Shown: positions 1-8,166 of the stretch, piece after piece | How positions within the stretch are numbered: the stretch's first letter is position 1 | How the letters are laid out: every line of letters starts with the position of its first letter | Source of the DNA: an uncultured Ruminococcus sp. | GTDB taxonomy: Bacteria > Bacillota_A > Clostridia > Oscillospirales > Ruminococcaceae | Assembly (NCBI GenBank): GCA_946629405.1 | Contig: CAMOXW010000045.1 | Coordinates: 1 to 17,792, forward strand | Direction: 5' to 3' | Length of the DNA stretch: 17,792 bases | Translations under genes and position numbers: made by a program | Notes under the pieces: generated by a model | Database searches by the model: none | Seen by the model: the letters and a program-made list of their open reading frames with translations, nothing else | What the model was told of the DNA's origin: nothing

Positions 1-1
1 C

Positions 2-2077
2 TTTGAGCAGGCAAGTGACTGCGACCGTGTTATTGAGATATGGAACCTCGTATTCAGCCAGTTCGACAGTGACGGAGAAGGTCACTATGCTGAGATGAAG
101 AACAAGAACATTGATACAGGTATGGGACTTGAAAGACTTGCCTGTGTAATGCAGGGTGTTGACAACATCTTCGAGGTCGATACAGTTCAGAATATTATGA
201 AGCATATTTCGTCCATTGCAGGTGTTGAGTATAAGAAGGATGCCAAGACAGACGTTTCACTCCGTGTTATCACTGACCACATCAGGAGCACTACACTTAT
301 GGTCGGCGACGGAATCCTTCCTTCAAATGAGGGGCGCGGCTATGTACTTCGCCGTCTTCTCAGAAGAGCTGCACGTCACGGCAGACTTTTAGGGATCACA
401 CGTCCTTTCCTCTGCGAGGTCTGTGACACTGTTATCAATGAGAATAAGGGCGCATACCCGGAGCTTGAGGAGAAGCGTGACTACATCAAGAAGATAATCG
501 GCGTTGAGGAGGAGGCTTTTGCTAAGACTATCGACAAGGGTACCGAGCTTCTCAATGGTTTCACTGAGGCTCTCAGGGCTGAGGGCAAGACTGTTCTTTC
601 CGGAGACGACGCATTCAAGCTTTCTGATACATACGGCTTCCCGATCGACCTTACTGAGGAGATCTGCGAGGAGAAGGGCCTAACAGTTGACCGCGAGCGC
701 TTCACTGAGCTTGCAAAGGAGCAGCGTGCAAGAGCAAAGGCTGATCATGCTGCAAAGGCTGGCTCATCATGGGCTGACAACAGTATAAAGGTCAATGCTC
801 CCGCGACTGTATTCACCGGATATACAAGCATGAATGAGGAAGATGCAACAGTTCTTGCGATCTACAAGGACGGTGCTGAGATACAGACAGCCGTTGAGGG
901 CGATGATGTTGTTATCGTTCTGGACAAGACACCTTTCTACGCTGAGAGCGGCGGACAGGTAGGCGATACCGGTTCGATTTTCAGTGCTTCAAGTGTTGCT
1001 GCTGTTGAAGACACGATCAAGTCTGAGGGACACTTCCTCCACATCGCTTCTATCACTGAGGGCGATCTCTCAAAGGGCGACAAGGTGACAGCAATGGTTG
1101 ACACTTCAAGAAGATGCTCCATTATGCGTAACCATACATCCGCACACCTTCTTCAGAATGCACTCAGAAAGGTACTTGGTGACCACGTTCATCAGGCCGG
1201 ACAGCTCGTTAATGATAAAGCCTGCCGTTTTGACTTCAACCACTTCTCGGCAATGACTGATGAGGAGATCGCTGATGTTGAAAAAATAGTAAATACCTTC
1301 ATAATGGCAGCTACTCCGGTAACTATGGAGGAAATGCCTATTGAGGAGGCCAAGAAGCTTGGCGCAATGGCACTTTTTGGTGAAAAGTACGGCGATACTG
1401 TAAGAGTTGTAACAGCAGGCGATTCTATTGAGTTCTGCGGCGGTACACACGTTTCAAATGCAGCACAGATCGGACTTTTCAAGATCGTTTCCGAGAGCTC
1501 GGTTGCTGCTGGTGTAAGACGTATCGAAGCAGTTACCGGAACAGGAGTGCTTGATCTTCTCAACGGCTACAAGGACACAATAAACAAGGCTGCAAAGGCT
1601 ATAAAGCTTGCCAATGTAACTGAACTTCCTGAGAAGTGTGCTGCAATGGCTGCTGAGATAAAGGACAAGGACAAGAAGCTTGAGAGCCTCACACAGCAGA
1701 TGGCAAACGCAAAGACCGCTGCACTTTTCGACAACGCAAAGGAAGTCGGCGGAGTTAAGCTTGTTTCCGCACGCATGGACGGTTCAGCTCCTGATGCTCT
1801 CAGAAAACTCGGCGACAGCGTAAAGGACAGAAATGAGGCTGTAATAGCACTCTTTGCCGGAACGGTCGGCGAAAAAGGCACATTCTACTGTGTCTGCACA
1901 AAGGAAGCTGTTGCAAAGGGAGCAAATGCCGGAAAGATCGTTCGTGAGATAGCTGCTGTAACAGGCGGTAAGGGCGGCGGAAAGCCTGACGGAGCAATGG
2001 CAGGTGCAGGCGATATTGCCAAGATAGATGAAGCACTGAGCAAATTCGAGAGCGTTGTATCAGATATCGTAAAGTGA
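2..2077 (+). CDS. alaS: Alanyl-tRNA synthetase, 5' end outside window
   Basis: Cytoplasmic enzyme that charges tRNA-Ala with alanine and hydrolyses mischarged Ser/Gly-tRNA. The open frame runs from the first full codon at base 2, so the true start lies upstream and the N-terminal part of the catalytic domain is missing. The class II core is visible around the IDTGMGLERL motif (bases 113-142). The editing domain carries the zinc-binding NHTSAH motif (His at 1133-1135 and 1145-1147) and CGGTH (Cys 1436-1438, His 1448-1450). A C-terminal C-Ala domain ends in the glycine-rich GGKGGGKPDG segment near 1966-1995. A methionine at 95 is internal, because family-typical sequence (EIWNLVFSQF) precedes it in frame. 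It is the first visible gene of a long + strand train; 53 bases with a GC hairpin separate it from the HIT gene. Confidence 0.98.
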   Translation, partial: FEQASDCDRVIEIWNLVFSQFDSDGEGHYAEMKNKNIDTGMGLERLACVMQGVDNIFEVDTVQNIMKHISSIAGVEYKKDAKTDVSLRVITDHIRSTTLMVGDGILPSNEGRGYVLRRLLRRAARHGRLLGITRPFLCEVCDTVINENKGAYPELEEKRDYIKKIIGVEEEAFAKTIDKGTELLNGFTEALRAEGKTVLSGDDAFKLSDTYGFPIDLTEEICEEKGLTVDRERFTELAKEQRARAKADHAAKAGSSWADNSIKVNAPATVFTGYTSMNEEDATVLAIYKDGAEIQTAVEGDDVVIVLDKTPFYAESGGQVGDTGSIFSASSVAAVEDTIKSEGHFLHIASITEGDLSKGDKVTAMVDTSRRCSIMRNHTSAHLLQNALRKVLGDHVHQAGQLVNDKACRFDFNHFSAMTDEEIADVEKIVNTFIMAATPVTMEEMPIEEAKKLGAMALFGEKYGDTVRVVTAGDSIEFCGGTHVSNAAQIGLFKIVSESSVAAGVRRIEAVTGTGVLDLLNGYKDTINKAAKAIKLANVTELPEKCAAMAAEIKDKDKKLESLTQQMANAKTAALFDNAKEVGGVKLVSARMDGSAPDALRKLGDSVKDRNEAVIALFAGTVGEKGTFYCVCTKEAVAKGANAGKIVREIAAVTGGKGGGKPDGAMAGAGDIAKIDEALSKFESVVSDIVK

Positions 2078-2087
2078 CCGCATAAAT

Positions 2088-2105
2088 GGGGCGGGATTCC
2101 GCCCT
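2088..2105 (+). other. GC-rich hairpin between alaS and the HIT gene
   Basis: GGGCGG at 2089-2094 pairs perfectly with CCGCCC at 2099-2104 across a GATT loop, and a G-U pair extends the base of the stem. It starts eleven bases after the alaS stop and ends 26 bases before the next ATG. The sequence after the stem (TCATTATACTG) has no run of T, so this does not look like an efficient intrinsic terminator. It could be an mRNA processing or 3'-end protection stem, or a partial terminator that lowers expression of the downstream genes. That role is inferred. Confidence 0.5.
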
Positions 2106-2130
2106 CATTATACTGAAAAGGAGAATTAAT

Positions 2131-2484
2131 ATGGACTGCTTATTCTGCAAGATAATTGACGGAGATATCCCGAGCACCAAGGTCTATGAGGACGACTATG
2201 TTTTCGCATTCAAGGACATTGCTCCGATAGCACCTTTCCACTGCCTTATCATACCTAAGGTACATATCAGCGGTGCTGACCAGATAACTGCTGAAAATTC
2301 CGGAGTTATCGCAAAGGTATTCGAGGCTGCTGCAAAGATAGCAAAGCAGGAGGCGATAGGGAGCTTCCGTATCATCAACAACTGCGGCGACGATGCCGGA
2401 CAGACTGTAAAGCATATACATTTCCATATGCTTGCAGGCGTAAAAATGGGCTGGGGACCTGAGTCTCTCGGCAAGACCGAATAA
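2131..2484 (+). CDS. HIT (histidine triad) family nucleotide hydrolase
   Basis: A 117-residue cytoplasmic protein, the usual size for the Hint/HinT branch of the histidine triad superfamily, which hydrolyses phosphoramidate-linked nucleotides such as adenylated amines or aminoacyl-AMP. The N-terminus has CLFCKIIDGDIPS, characteristic of bacterial HIT proteins, and the active-site triad is H95-x-H97-x-H99 within QTVKHIHFHML. The start is ATG 2131, preceded by AAAAGGAG. An in-frame upstream ATG at 2086 would add 15 residues read through the intergenic hairpin and has no ribosome site. Position directly after alaS is suggestive, since Hint enzymes can remove aminoacyl-adenylate by-products of tRNA synthetases. 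That functional link is inference. Confidence 0.93.
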   Translation: MDCLFCKIIDGDIPSTKVYEDDYVFAFKDIAPIAPFHCLIIPKVHISGADQITAENSGVIAKVFEAAAKIAKQEAIGSFRIINNCGDDAGQTVKHIHFHMLAGVKMGWGPESLGKTE

Positions 2485-2497
2485 GGGGGGAGTCGAA

Positions 2498-3037
2498 ATG
2501 GCTGAGACCTATAAAATGACCATAGCGGGACTTGAAAGAGAGCTTCCCCGATGCCCTCTGAATGAAAAGCTCGATATAGCGGCATTTGTAATGTTTTCAG
2601 ATGTTGAGCTCACCGTTGCAGCCGCATCTGAGCTGCTGAAAAAGTGCGGAGAATTTGATGTTATACTCACGGCTGAGTCGAAGGGTATACCGCTTGCCTA
2701 TGAAATGGCGCGTCAGTCCGGCAAGCCCTATGTAGTTGCAAGAAAATCCGTAAAGCTCTACATGAGTGATCCTATTGAAGTCAATGTCAAGTCGATAACA
2801 ACAGCAAACGAGCAGAAGCTTTATCTTTCGAGCGAAAAGGCAGCGATGCTCAGTGGCAGGAGAGTTCTTCTCCTTGACGACGTTATCAGCACGGGCGAGT
2901 CACTCACCGCGCTTGAAAAACTCACAGAAGCAGCCGGCGGAAATATCACCGGAAAGGCAGCAGTTCTCGCAGAGGGTGACGCTGCCGACAGAACAGATAT
3001 AATCTTCCTTGAAAAGCTTCCGCTTTTCTTCAAGTAA
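2498..3037 (+). CDS. Purine-type phosphoribosyltransferase (APRT-like)
   Basis: A 179-residue type I phosphoribosyltransferase, expected to join a nucleobase to PRPP in the cytoplasm. The PRPP-binding loop is clear at residues 124-136 (LLLDDVISTGESL; acidic pair D127-D128). An upstream segment at 57-85 (ILTAESKGIPLAYEMA, then YVVARKSVKLY) matches the adenine/xanthine PRTase arrangement of an active-site loop followed by a conserved RK. Length fits Apt (170-185 residues). Whether the base is adenine, xanthine or another purine cannot be decided by eye, so no symbol is given. The ribosome site is AAGGGGGGAG at 2483-2492, overlapping the end of the HIT gene. The gap to that gene is 13 bases and the gap to comEC is 12, so it is almost certainly co-transcribed with both. 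Confidence 0.85.
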   Translation: MAETYKMTIAGLERELPRCPLNEKLDIAAFVMFSDVELTVAAASELLKKCGEFDVILTAESKGIPLAYEMARQSGKPYVVARKSVKLYMSDPIEVNVKSITTANEQKLYLSSEKAAMLSGRRVLLLDDVISTGESLTALEKLTEAAGGNITGKAAVLAEGDAADRTDIIFLEKLPLFFK

Positions 3038-3049
3038 AGGAATAATAAT

Positions 3050-5098
3050 ATGAAGCGAAAAATGATTTTAACTGCGGCAGTATATATGGCGGGATTATTT
3101 TTCGCTTCGTTTTTTACCGGGATAAGAGGAGCGGGATTACTTGTCTGTGCAGCGGCAGGATTTTTCTTCATAGGCAAGTACCGTGGACTTGAGCGTACTG
3201 ACTACATCATAGCAGTATTGGTTTTTGTTGCAGCCTGCTGCCATATAACTCTGTACGGCGCTCTGAGAAAGGATCCGGTGACAGCATTTGACGGTAAGAC
3301 CGGAAGCTATTCCGGAACAGTCACAGGTATATCAGACCACACCGGAGGCAAGTCTACCTATACCTTGAAAGGCAGGATAAACGGCTCTGTTCCGGCAAAA
3401 GTGACTTTATATACTGATACTGTTGACGTAAGATACGGCGACAGGATAAGTGCCGGGAGCTGTAAGTTCACAGTGCCTGAGAACGACTATCTTTACAATA
3501 CACGCAGCCGTCTGATGTCGGAGGGTGTGTTCATTACAGCCGCTTCTGCAAGTGATATACAGGTAGAAAGACTTGGCAGGTCAAATCTCAGGAACAGACT
3601 TGCTGAATATCGCTCTGAGATATGCTCTGATCTTATGCTTACAATGGACGAAGAATCCGGAAGCTTTCTTGCAGGAATGATGTTCGGCAAAGCCTCTGAT
3701 GCTCCTGAAACAGGTGCAAGGGCTGCCCTTGCGCGCTGCGGTATAGCGCATATCCTCGCTGTTTCAGGACTGCACATTACTCTTGCAGCGGCAGGACTTA
3801 TGTGGCTGCTCGGGCTTTTTCACATGGGAAGGATCGCTGAATTTGCTGTCATGAATGTATTTCTTGTACTGCTCATCCTCATGACAGAATCTCCGGTATC
3901 CGCCGTAAGAGCAGCAATAATGGCTGATATGATCTGTACGGCTAAACTATTTCGTCGTCAGACGGACGTATTTACCTCACTTTCGGCAGCAGTGCTGCTG
4001 ATATGCCTGAGCAATCCGTATGTCATATACAGTCCTGGGTTTCATATGTCAGCTGCGGGTACCTTTGGTATCGGTGTATTTGCACCGTATATGACAAAGA
4101 ATATCCCGGATGAAGGATTGCATTTCGGGCTTCTGAGAGCCTTTATAAGCGTGCTGTGCGTGAATATCTGTGTTATGCCGCTTGGCATGAAGTATTTTGA
4201 AGGAGTGTCACTTATTGCACCGGCAGCTGATCTGCTTCTGCTTCCGCTGTGTACTATAGTGCTGGCGGCAGGGTATATATTTCTTTTCACAGGAGGAATG
4301 CTTACACCTCTGCTCGTCCCTGCAAGATACATAATCACCCTTGTCATTGAGGTTTCGGACAGACTTGCAAGGGTGAACGGAGTGTACTTTACGGCTGGCA
4401 GCAGTACAGTTGTCCGTATAGCATTTGCAGCTGCTGTTATAATTGTGCTTATACAGATAGTTGCCTCCGACCGGCGTATCACAGGTGTATGCACCGCCGC
4501 AGCGTTATGCGCGGTATTCATTTCGTCCTTTATAAGCGGCAATATACGCAGCAGATGTATGACTATAGCCGTACTTGGAAGGGGAAGTAAAGCAGCTGTC
4601 GTCATAACCTCCGGCAGCAGGGCTGATGTTATCGACCTGAGCGGGGACTACCGTTCGCCGTACTATGTAAGAAAGTATCTCATGCGGAGCGGGTATAAAG
4701 ATGTCTCAGGATTGTTTCTTACCGAGCGTCCCCACTCGCAGTATACATCTTATCTTGGGGCTTTGGAGTATATTGACTGCGAGAAGATATATACATATGT
4801 CGATACATATATTTACGGTGTGGAGAGTGAGAACTGGGGCGACAGAGGTTTTTCCTTCAGCTACGGGACACGCAGCGTTACCTACGACAGAGGCATACTG
4901 ACTGCCGGATTCGGAAAAACGCGGATCAGCATACTTCCTTCAGGGACGGAGGCTGACAGCGAGGCTGCTCTTTGCGTATGGTACGGCGGAAATAAGTCGG
5001 CTGATGCAGGAGAAGGAATGAACGTGGGGGTAAACTGCGACAACAATTTTGAGATAATACTGTATTCTGACGGAGAATACAGCATAAGGAGGCTGTGA
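3050..5098 (+). CDS. comEC: ComEC/Rec2 family membrane protein with degenerate C-terminal domain
   Basis: A 682-residue polytopic membrane protein of the ComEC family, the channel for single-stranded DNA entry in natural transformation. In order: two or three N-terminal membrane helices (about 5-70), an OB-like soluble domain (about 85-175, with VDVRYGDRI near its end), the Competence domain (about 200-470) with the hallmark AVSGLHIT (V238-T244) and many hydrophobic helices, and a C-terminal metallo-beta-lactamase-like domain (about 500-682). In that last domain the metal-binding HxHxDH-type motif is absent: the equivalent position reads LTERPHSQYTSYL from L557, and the usual D-x-GQGD start reads VLGRGSKA. 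DNA transport may persist but a metal-dependent nuclease function looks unlikely. It starts at ATG 3050 after AAAGGA; its stop overlaps the holA start as TGATG. Confidence 0.88.
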   Translation: MKRKMILTAAVYMAGLFFASFFTGIRGAGLLVCAAAGFFFIGKYRGLERTDYIIAVLVFVAACCHITLYGALRKDPVTAFDGKTGSYSGTVTGISDHTGGKSTYTLKGRINGSVPAKVTLYTDTVDVRYGDRISAGSCKFTVPENDYLYNTRSRLMSEGVFITAASASDIQVERLGRSNLRNRLAEYRSEICSDLMLTMDEESGSFLAGMMFGKASDAPETGARAALARCGIAHILAVSGLHITLAAAGLMWLLGLFHMGRIAEFAVMNVFLVLLILMTESPVSAVRAAIMADMICTAKLFRRQTDVFTSLSAAVLLICLSNPYVIYSPGFHMSAAGTFGIGVFAPYMTKNIPDEGLHFGLLRAFISVLCVNICVMPLGMKYFEGVSLIAPAADLLLLPLCTIVLAAGYIFLFTGGMLTPLLVPARYIITLVIEVSDRLARVNGVYFTAGSSTVVRIAFAAAVIIVLIQIVASDRRITGVCTAAALCAVFISSFISGNIRSRCMTIAVLGRGSKAAVVITSGSRADVIDLSGDYRSPYYVRKYLMRSGYKDVSGLFLTERPHSQYTSYLGALEYIDCEKIYTYVDTYIYGVESENWGDRGFSFSYGTRSVTYDRGILTAGFGKTRISILPSGTEADSEAALCVWYGGNKSADAGEGMNVGVNCDNNFEIILYSDGEYSIRRL

Positions 5099-6180
5099 TG
5101 CCATATATTGATGCAAAGGCTGCTGCGGCGAAGCTGAAAAAAGAAGGACTTTCCAACATATACTACATCTATGGGCAGAGCGTCACCGATGTTGAAAAGT
5201 TCACAAAGAAGGTCATAAATGCCGCAGTCGGCGATAACGAGGAATTTGCTCTGAACCGGCTCAATGGAAGGGAGTTGTCGTTTACAGAGCTTGCTGACAT
5301 GATCCAGATGGTTCCGATGATGTCAGATCACAACTGTATACTCATAAATGACTACAACTGTGAGCGTCCGAGAGATGATATGCGCGGGCTTTCCGCGGAG
5401 GATCTGAACAAGAGGCTGCTTGAAGCCATCAAGGATATCCCGCCGATGACAGTGCTGATCTTCAATGTCACCGGTTTTGAGATAAAGACCAGATATGACC
5501 GCAAGGCAGGCGGTCAGGTAATTGCTGACAAGAATAAAAAGCTTGCCGATTATGCAGCAAAGCATGGTGAGGCTGTCAACTGTCCTGTAAAGACGACTGA
5601 TGGGCTTGCGAAGGATATTGCAGCATCTGTTTCAGCAAGGGGAAGTCTTATCTCACTGGATAATGCAAGACTTATTGCTGAGCTCTGCCTTTCCGATACG
5701 CTTACTATCAGAAATGAGATCGACAAGCTATGCGCTTATGCCGGAAGCAGCGAGATAACCCGCGAGACTGTGCTCAGCATGGTACACCGCCAGAGCAATA
5801 CAACGGTATTCAGACTTGCCGATGCAGTAGCGGCATTCCGTCGTGCAGAGGCATTCGAGGCGCTTGACGAGCTCATGGCTGACAAGGAGAACCGCGGCGC
5901 AATTCTTGCCAATATCACGACGTCATTTATAGATATGTACCGTGCAGCCTGTGCGCGCTCGGCAATGCGGACTCAGGAGGATGTGACTTCGGATTTCGAC
6001 TATAAATGGGGCTTCAAGGTTGGCAATGCCTTCAGGGACAGCTCCCGCATGAGCATAAAGCGCCTCAGGAGCTGTATCGCAATACTCAGAGACACCGCAG
6101 TAAAGCTGAATTCATCATCAGGTGATGAGAAGATCGTACTTGAACAGATGGTCACGCAGATGCTGATGACCCGTAACTGA
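5098..6180 (+). CDS. holA: DNA polymerase III subunit delta
   Basis: A 360-residue delta subunit of the clamp loader, which opens the beta sliding clamp during replication. The N-terminal AAA+-like domain begins with the family-typical IYYIYGQSVTDVEKF (about residues 18-32). Further conserved stretches are ALNRLNGRELSFTEL, LIFNVTGFEIKTRYD, and the helical collar domain near the C-terminus (KLNSSSGDEKIVLEQMV). Delta lacks a functional Walker A, as here. ATG 5098 is preferred: AAGGAGG at 5086-5092 lies five bases upstream, whereas the adjacent GTG at 5095 would leave only two. The ATG overlaps the comEC stop by one base, which suggests translational coupling. The comEC-holA order is common in Firmicutes and supports both assignments. 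Confidence 0.92.
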   Translation: MPYIDAKAAAAKLKKEGLSNIYYIYGQSVTDVEKFTKKVINAAVGDNEEFALNRLNGRELSFTELADMIQMVPMMSDHNCILINDYNCERPRDDMRGLSAEDLNKRLLEAIKDIPPMTVLIFNVTGFEIKTRYDRKAGGQVIADKNKKLADYAAKHGEAVNCPVKTTDGLAKDIAASVSARGSLISLDNARLIAELCLSDTLTIRNEIDKLCAYAGSSEITRETVLSMVHRQSNTTVFRLADAVAAFRRAEAFEALDELMADKENRGAILANITTSFIDMYRAACARSAMRTQEDVTSDFDYKWGFKVGNAFRDSSRMSIKRLRSCIAILRDTAVKLNSSSGDEKIVLEQMVTQMLMTRN

Positions 6181-6191
6181 CGGAGGCAGTG

Positions 6192-6782
6192 ATGATAAAG
6201 ATCGACGAAGCAATAGTCGTTGAGGGAAAGTATGACAAGATCAAGCTTTCCTCGCTTGTGGACGCAGTAATAATAGTGACCAACGGTTTCCATATTTTCA
6301 ATGATCCGGAAAAGCTTGAACTTATCAGGTACTACGCGCGGAAGACGGGGATAATAATCCTCACTGACTCAGACAGTGCAGGGCGCAGGATACGCGGCTA
6401 TATTAAAGGCGCTGTCGGAGACGGGAAAGTCCGCAGCGTTTTTATCCCGGATGTTTTCGGCAAGGAAAAACGCAAGGCAAAGCCTTCTGCTGAGGGAAAG
6501 CTCGGTGTTGAGGGGATAAGCCTGAAGCTGCTTGAGGAAGCTTTCAAGAAAGCAGGAGTAGTTCCATCTGAGCGTGAGACTGCCGGAGATATAACAAAAC
6601 TCACCCTTTATGAGCTTGGGCTCAGCGGGAGAGCTGACAGTTCTTCTGCGCGGAAAAGGCTCCAGAGGTCGCTGGGACTTCCTGAGCTCATGTCAGCAGC
6701 CTCACTTGTTGAGGTGCTGAATACTATGATGAACGCGGACGAGCTTGCCGCAAAGGTCAAGGAGGGAAAAGATGATATATAG
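6192..6782 (+). CDS. rnmV: Ribonuclease M5 (Toprim, 5S rRNA maturation)
   Basis: A 196-residue cytoplasmic endonuclease that trims precursor 5S rRNA with help from ribosomal protein L18 in Firmicutes. The Toprim fold is explicit: the acidic motif IVVEGKYDK at the N-terminus, then ILTDSDSAGRRIRGY with the DxD metal ligands, then a basic stretch and GKLGVEG, typical of RNase M5. A C-terminal helical part follows (LTLYELGLSGRADSSSARKRL). Length agrees with the family (about 180-200). ATG 6192 is chosen because GGAGG at 6182-6186 is five bases away, compared with two for the GTG at 6189. It follows holA by 11 bases and its 3' end overlaps the MBOAT gene by 11 bases. Confidence 0.92.
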   Translation: MIKIDEAIVVEGKYDKIKLSSLVDAVIIVTNGFHIFNDPEKLELIRYYARKTGIIILTDSDSAGRRIRGYIKGAVGDGKVRSVFIPDVFGKEKRKAKPSAEGKLGVEGISLKLLEEAFKKAGVVPSERETAGDITKLTLYELGLSGRADSSSARKRLQRSLGLPELMSAASLVEVLNTMMNADELAAKVKEGKDDI

Positions 6783-8151
6783 CAGCCTGCTTTTCATATA
6801 CGGATTTCTGCCGTTCTCGCTGCTGATATACTACATAACGCCAAGAAAACGCCAGCCGCTCGTGCTGCTGCTGCTGAGTGCATTGTTCTGCGGGCTGCTG
6901 AGTCTGAGGTATCTTGTATTCACAGCATTTTTCACGCTTGTCAATTACTGCGCCTGCCGTGGTATCGGACGTTTCCGCGGTAAGAGCGAGGCGGCATCTG
7001 TGATATTCGGGGCAGGAGTTCTGTATGATATATTTTCGCTGTTCATGTTCAGGGCTGAGATGTTTGCAGCACTCAGAAATGGTATGCTTTTGCCGGAGGA
7101 TTTCTTCCCGATAGGTATATCTTTTATGGTGCTCGGCGCGATAGGCACTCTTATAGATGTATACAGCGGAAGGTTTGAGGCTGAGAGCAATTACGCGAAG
7201 CTGTGGCTGTATTTCATATTCTTCCCGCGCCTTATAATGGGACCGCTTCTGAGATACAGGAGCTTCTGCAAGGTCCTTGACAGCCGAAAAACGCAGCTTG
7301 AGGAGATAGGCGTAGGGCTGACGATATTCGTGAAGGGGCTTTCAAAGAAGGTGCTTGCAGCTGATACGCTGTATCTTTTATATGAAGCTGTCCACGGCAT
7401 TGCGCTGAAGGATATGTCGGCGCTGACAGCATGGATGGGTGCGCTTGCGTATGTGCTCTGCCTGTATTTTACACTTTCCGGATTCTCTGATATGGGTACA
7501 GGCGCAGGCTATTGCTTCGGACTTCGTATGCCGCAGAGCTTCAACTATCCGCTTTTCAGCGTAAGGATAAGGTATTTCGCAGCGCGCTGGCATATCCAGG
7601 TAGTCCAGTGGATGAGGCGTTATATTACCAAGCCGCTTTCGTCGCATTTCAGGAGCAATGTGCTGAAAAGGCTGATATTCATAGGAGTCTGGGGAATTTT
7701 CGGATTCTGGTACACATTCAGCATAAATGGAGTGATATGGGGAATACTGACCGGAGCAGCAATTACTGCTGAAACGCTTTTTATACGCGGGAAGGTTATC
7801 AACATGACCGGCGGAGTTTATACAGCATTTACTGTAATGATCTTCGGAGTTTTCCTTTCTGGGAGCAATATCGGCTATTCACTGAGGTATCTGCTTGCCA
7901 TGACAGGCGGCGGAGGAGGATTTGCGGACTCATTTTCGCTTTACCTGCTGAAATCCTATGTAGTAATTCTGCTTGTTACAATGTACGCCTCGACCGACCT
8001 TTTCAGGAACATGATGATGAGGTCTGGCAAGAACCCGGTAAGGACCGTAGTTACGGCAGCTTCACCAGTTATAGTACTTGCGCTGCTGATACTCTGCACA
8101 GGGCTTATGTCGTACAGCGGAAGTTCAGGGATGATACTGATGAATATATGA
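6772..8151 (+). CDS. MBOAT-family membrane protein (AlgI-like), catalytic His replaced
   Basis: A 459-residue membrane protein of the membrane-bound O-acyltransferase family, related to AlgI/PatA/DltB proteins that pass acyl groups across the membrane for cell-surface polysaccharide acetylation. About ten hydrophobic segments are visible. The central block has the AlgI-type SGFSDMGTG, GLRMPQSFNYP and ARWHIQVVQWMRRYI (H274 retained). The second block, normally LWHG...WG with the MBOAT-invariant histidine, reads FWYTFSINGVIWG, so Y314 (TAC, 7711-7713) stands where His is expected. Acyl transfer by the usual mechanism is therefore doubtful. ATG 6772 follows AAGGAGGG with five bases spacing; an in-frame ATG at 6745 is deeper inside rnmV and lacks this site. 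The next gene encodes the DHHW-type partner found with such MBOATs. Confidence 0.85.
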   Translation: MIYSSLLFIYGFLPFSLLIYYITPRKRQPLVLLLLSALFCGLLSLRYLVFTAFFTLVNYCACRGIGRFRGKSEAASVIFGAGVLYDIFSLFMFRAEMFAALRNGMLLPEDFFPIGISFMVLGAIGTLIDVYSGRFEAESNYAKLWLYFIFFPRLIMGPLLRYRSFCKVLDSRKTQLEEIGVGLTIFVKGLSKKVLAADTLYLLYEAVHGIALKDMSALTAWMGALAYVLCLYFTLSGFSDMGTGAGYCFGLRMPQSFNYPLFSVRIRYFAARWHIQVVQWMRRYITKPLSSHFRSNVLKRLIFIGVWGIFGFWYTFSINGVIWGILTGAAITAETLFIRGKVINMTGGVYTAFTVMIFGVFLSGSNIGYSLRYLLAMTGGGGGFADSFSLYLLKSYVVILLVTMYASTDLFRNMMMRSGKNPVRTVVTAASPVIVLALLILCTGLMSYSGSSGMILMNI

Positions 8152-8166
8152 GCGGAGGTGGAAATA

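Noticed and set aside
1106..1563. Two antisense open frames of 114 and 123 codons opposite alaS
   Set aside because: They overlap the conserved editing domain of alaS and have no family features; they are explained by codon bias of the sense strand.
4042..4605. Long open frame (187 codons) on the - strand opposite comEC
   Set aside because: It lies wholly inside the clear comEC membrane domain, has low-complexity Ser/Thr/Ala/Ile composition typical of an antisense shadow, and shows no ribosome site or recognisable domain.
6862..6876. CTG trinucleotide run in the MBOAT gene
   Set aside because: A short in-frame leucine run in a membrane helix, explained by leucine codon preference and not long enough to be a meaningful repeat.
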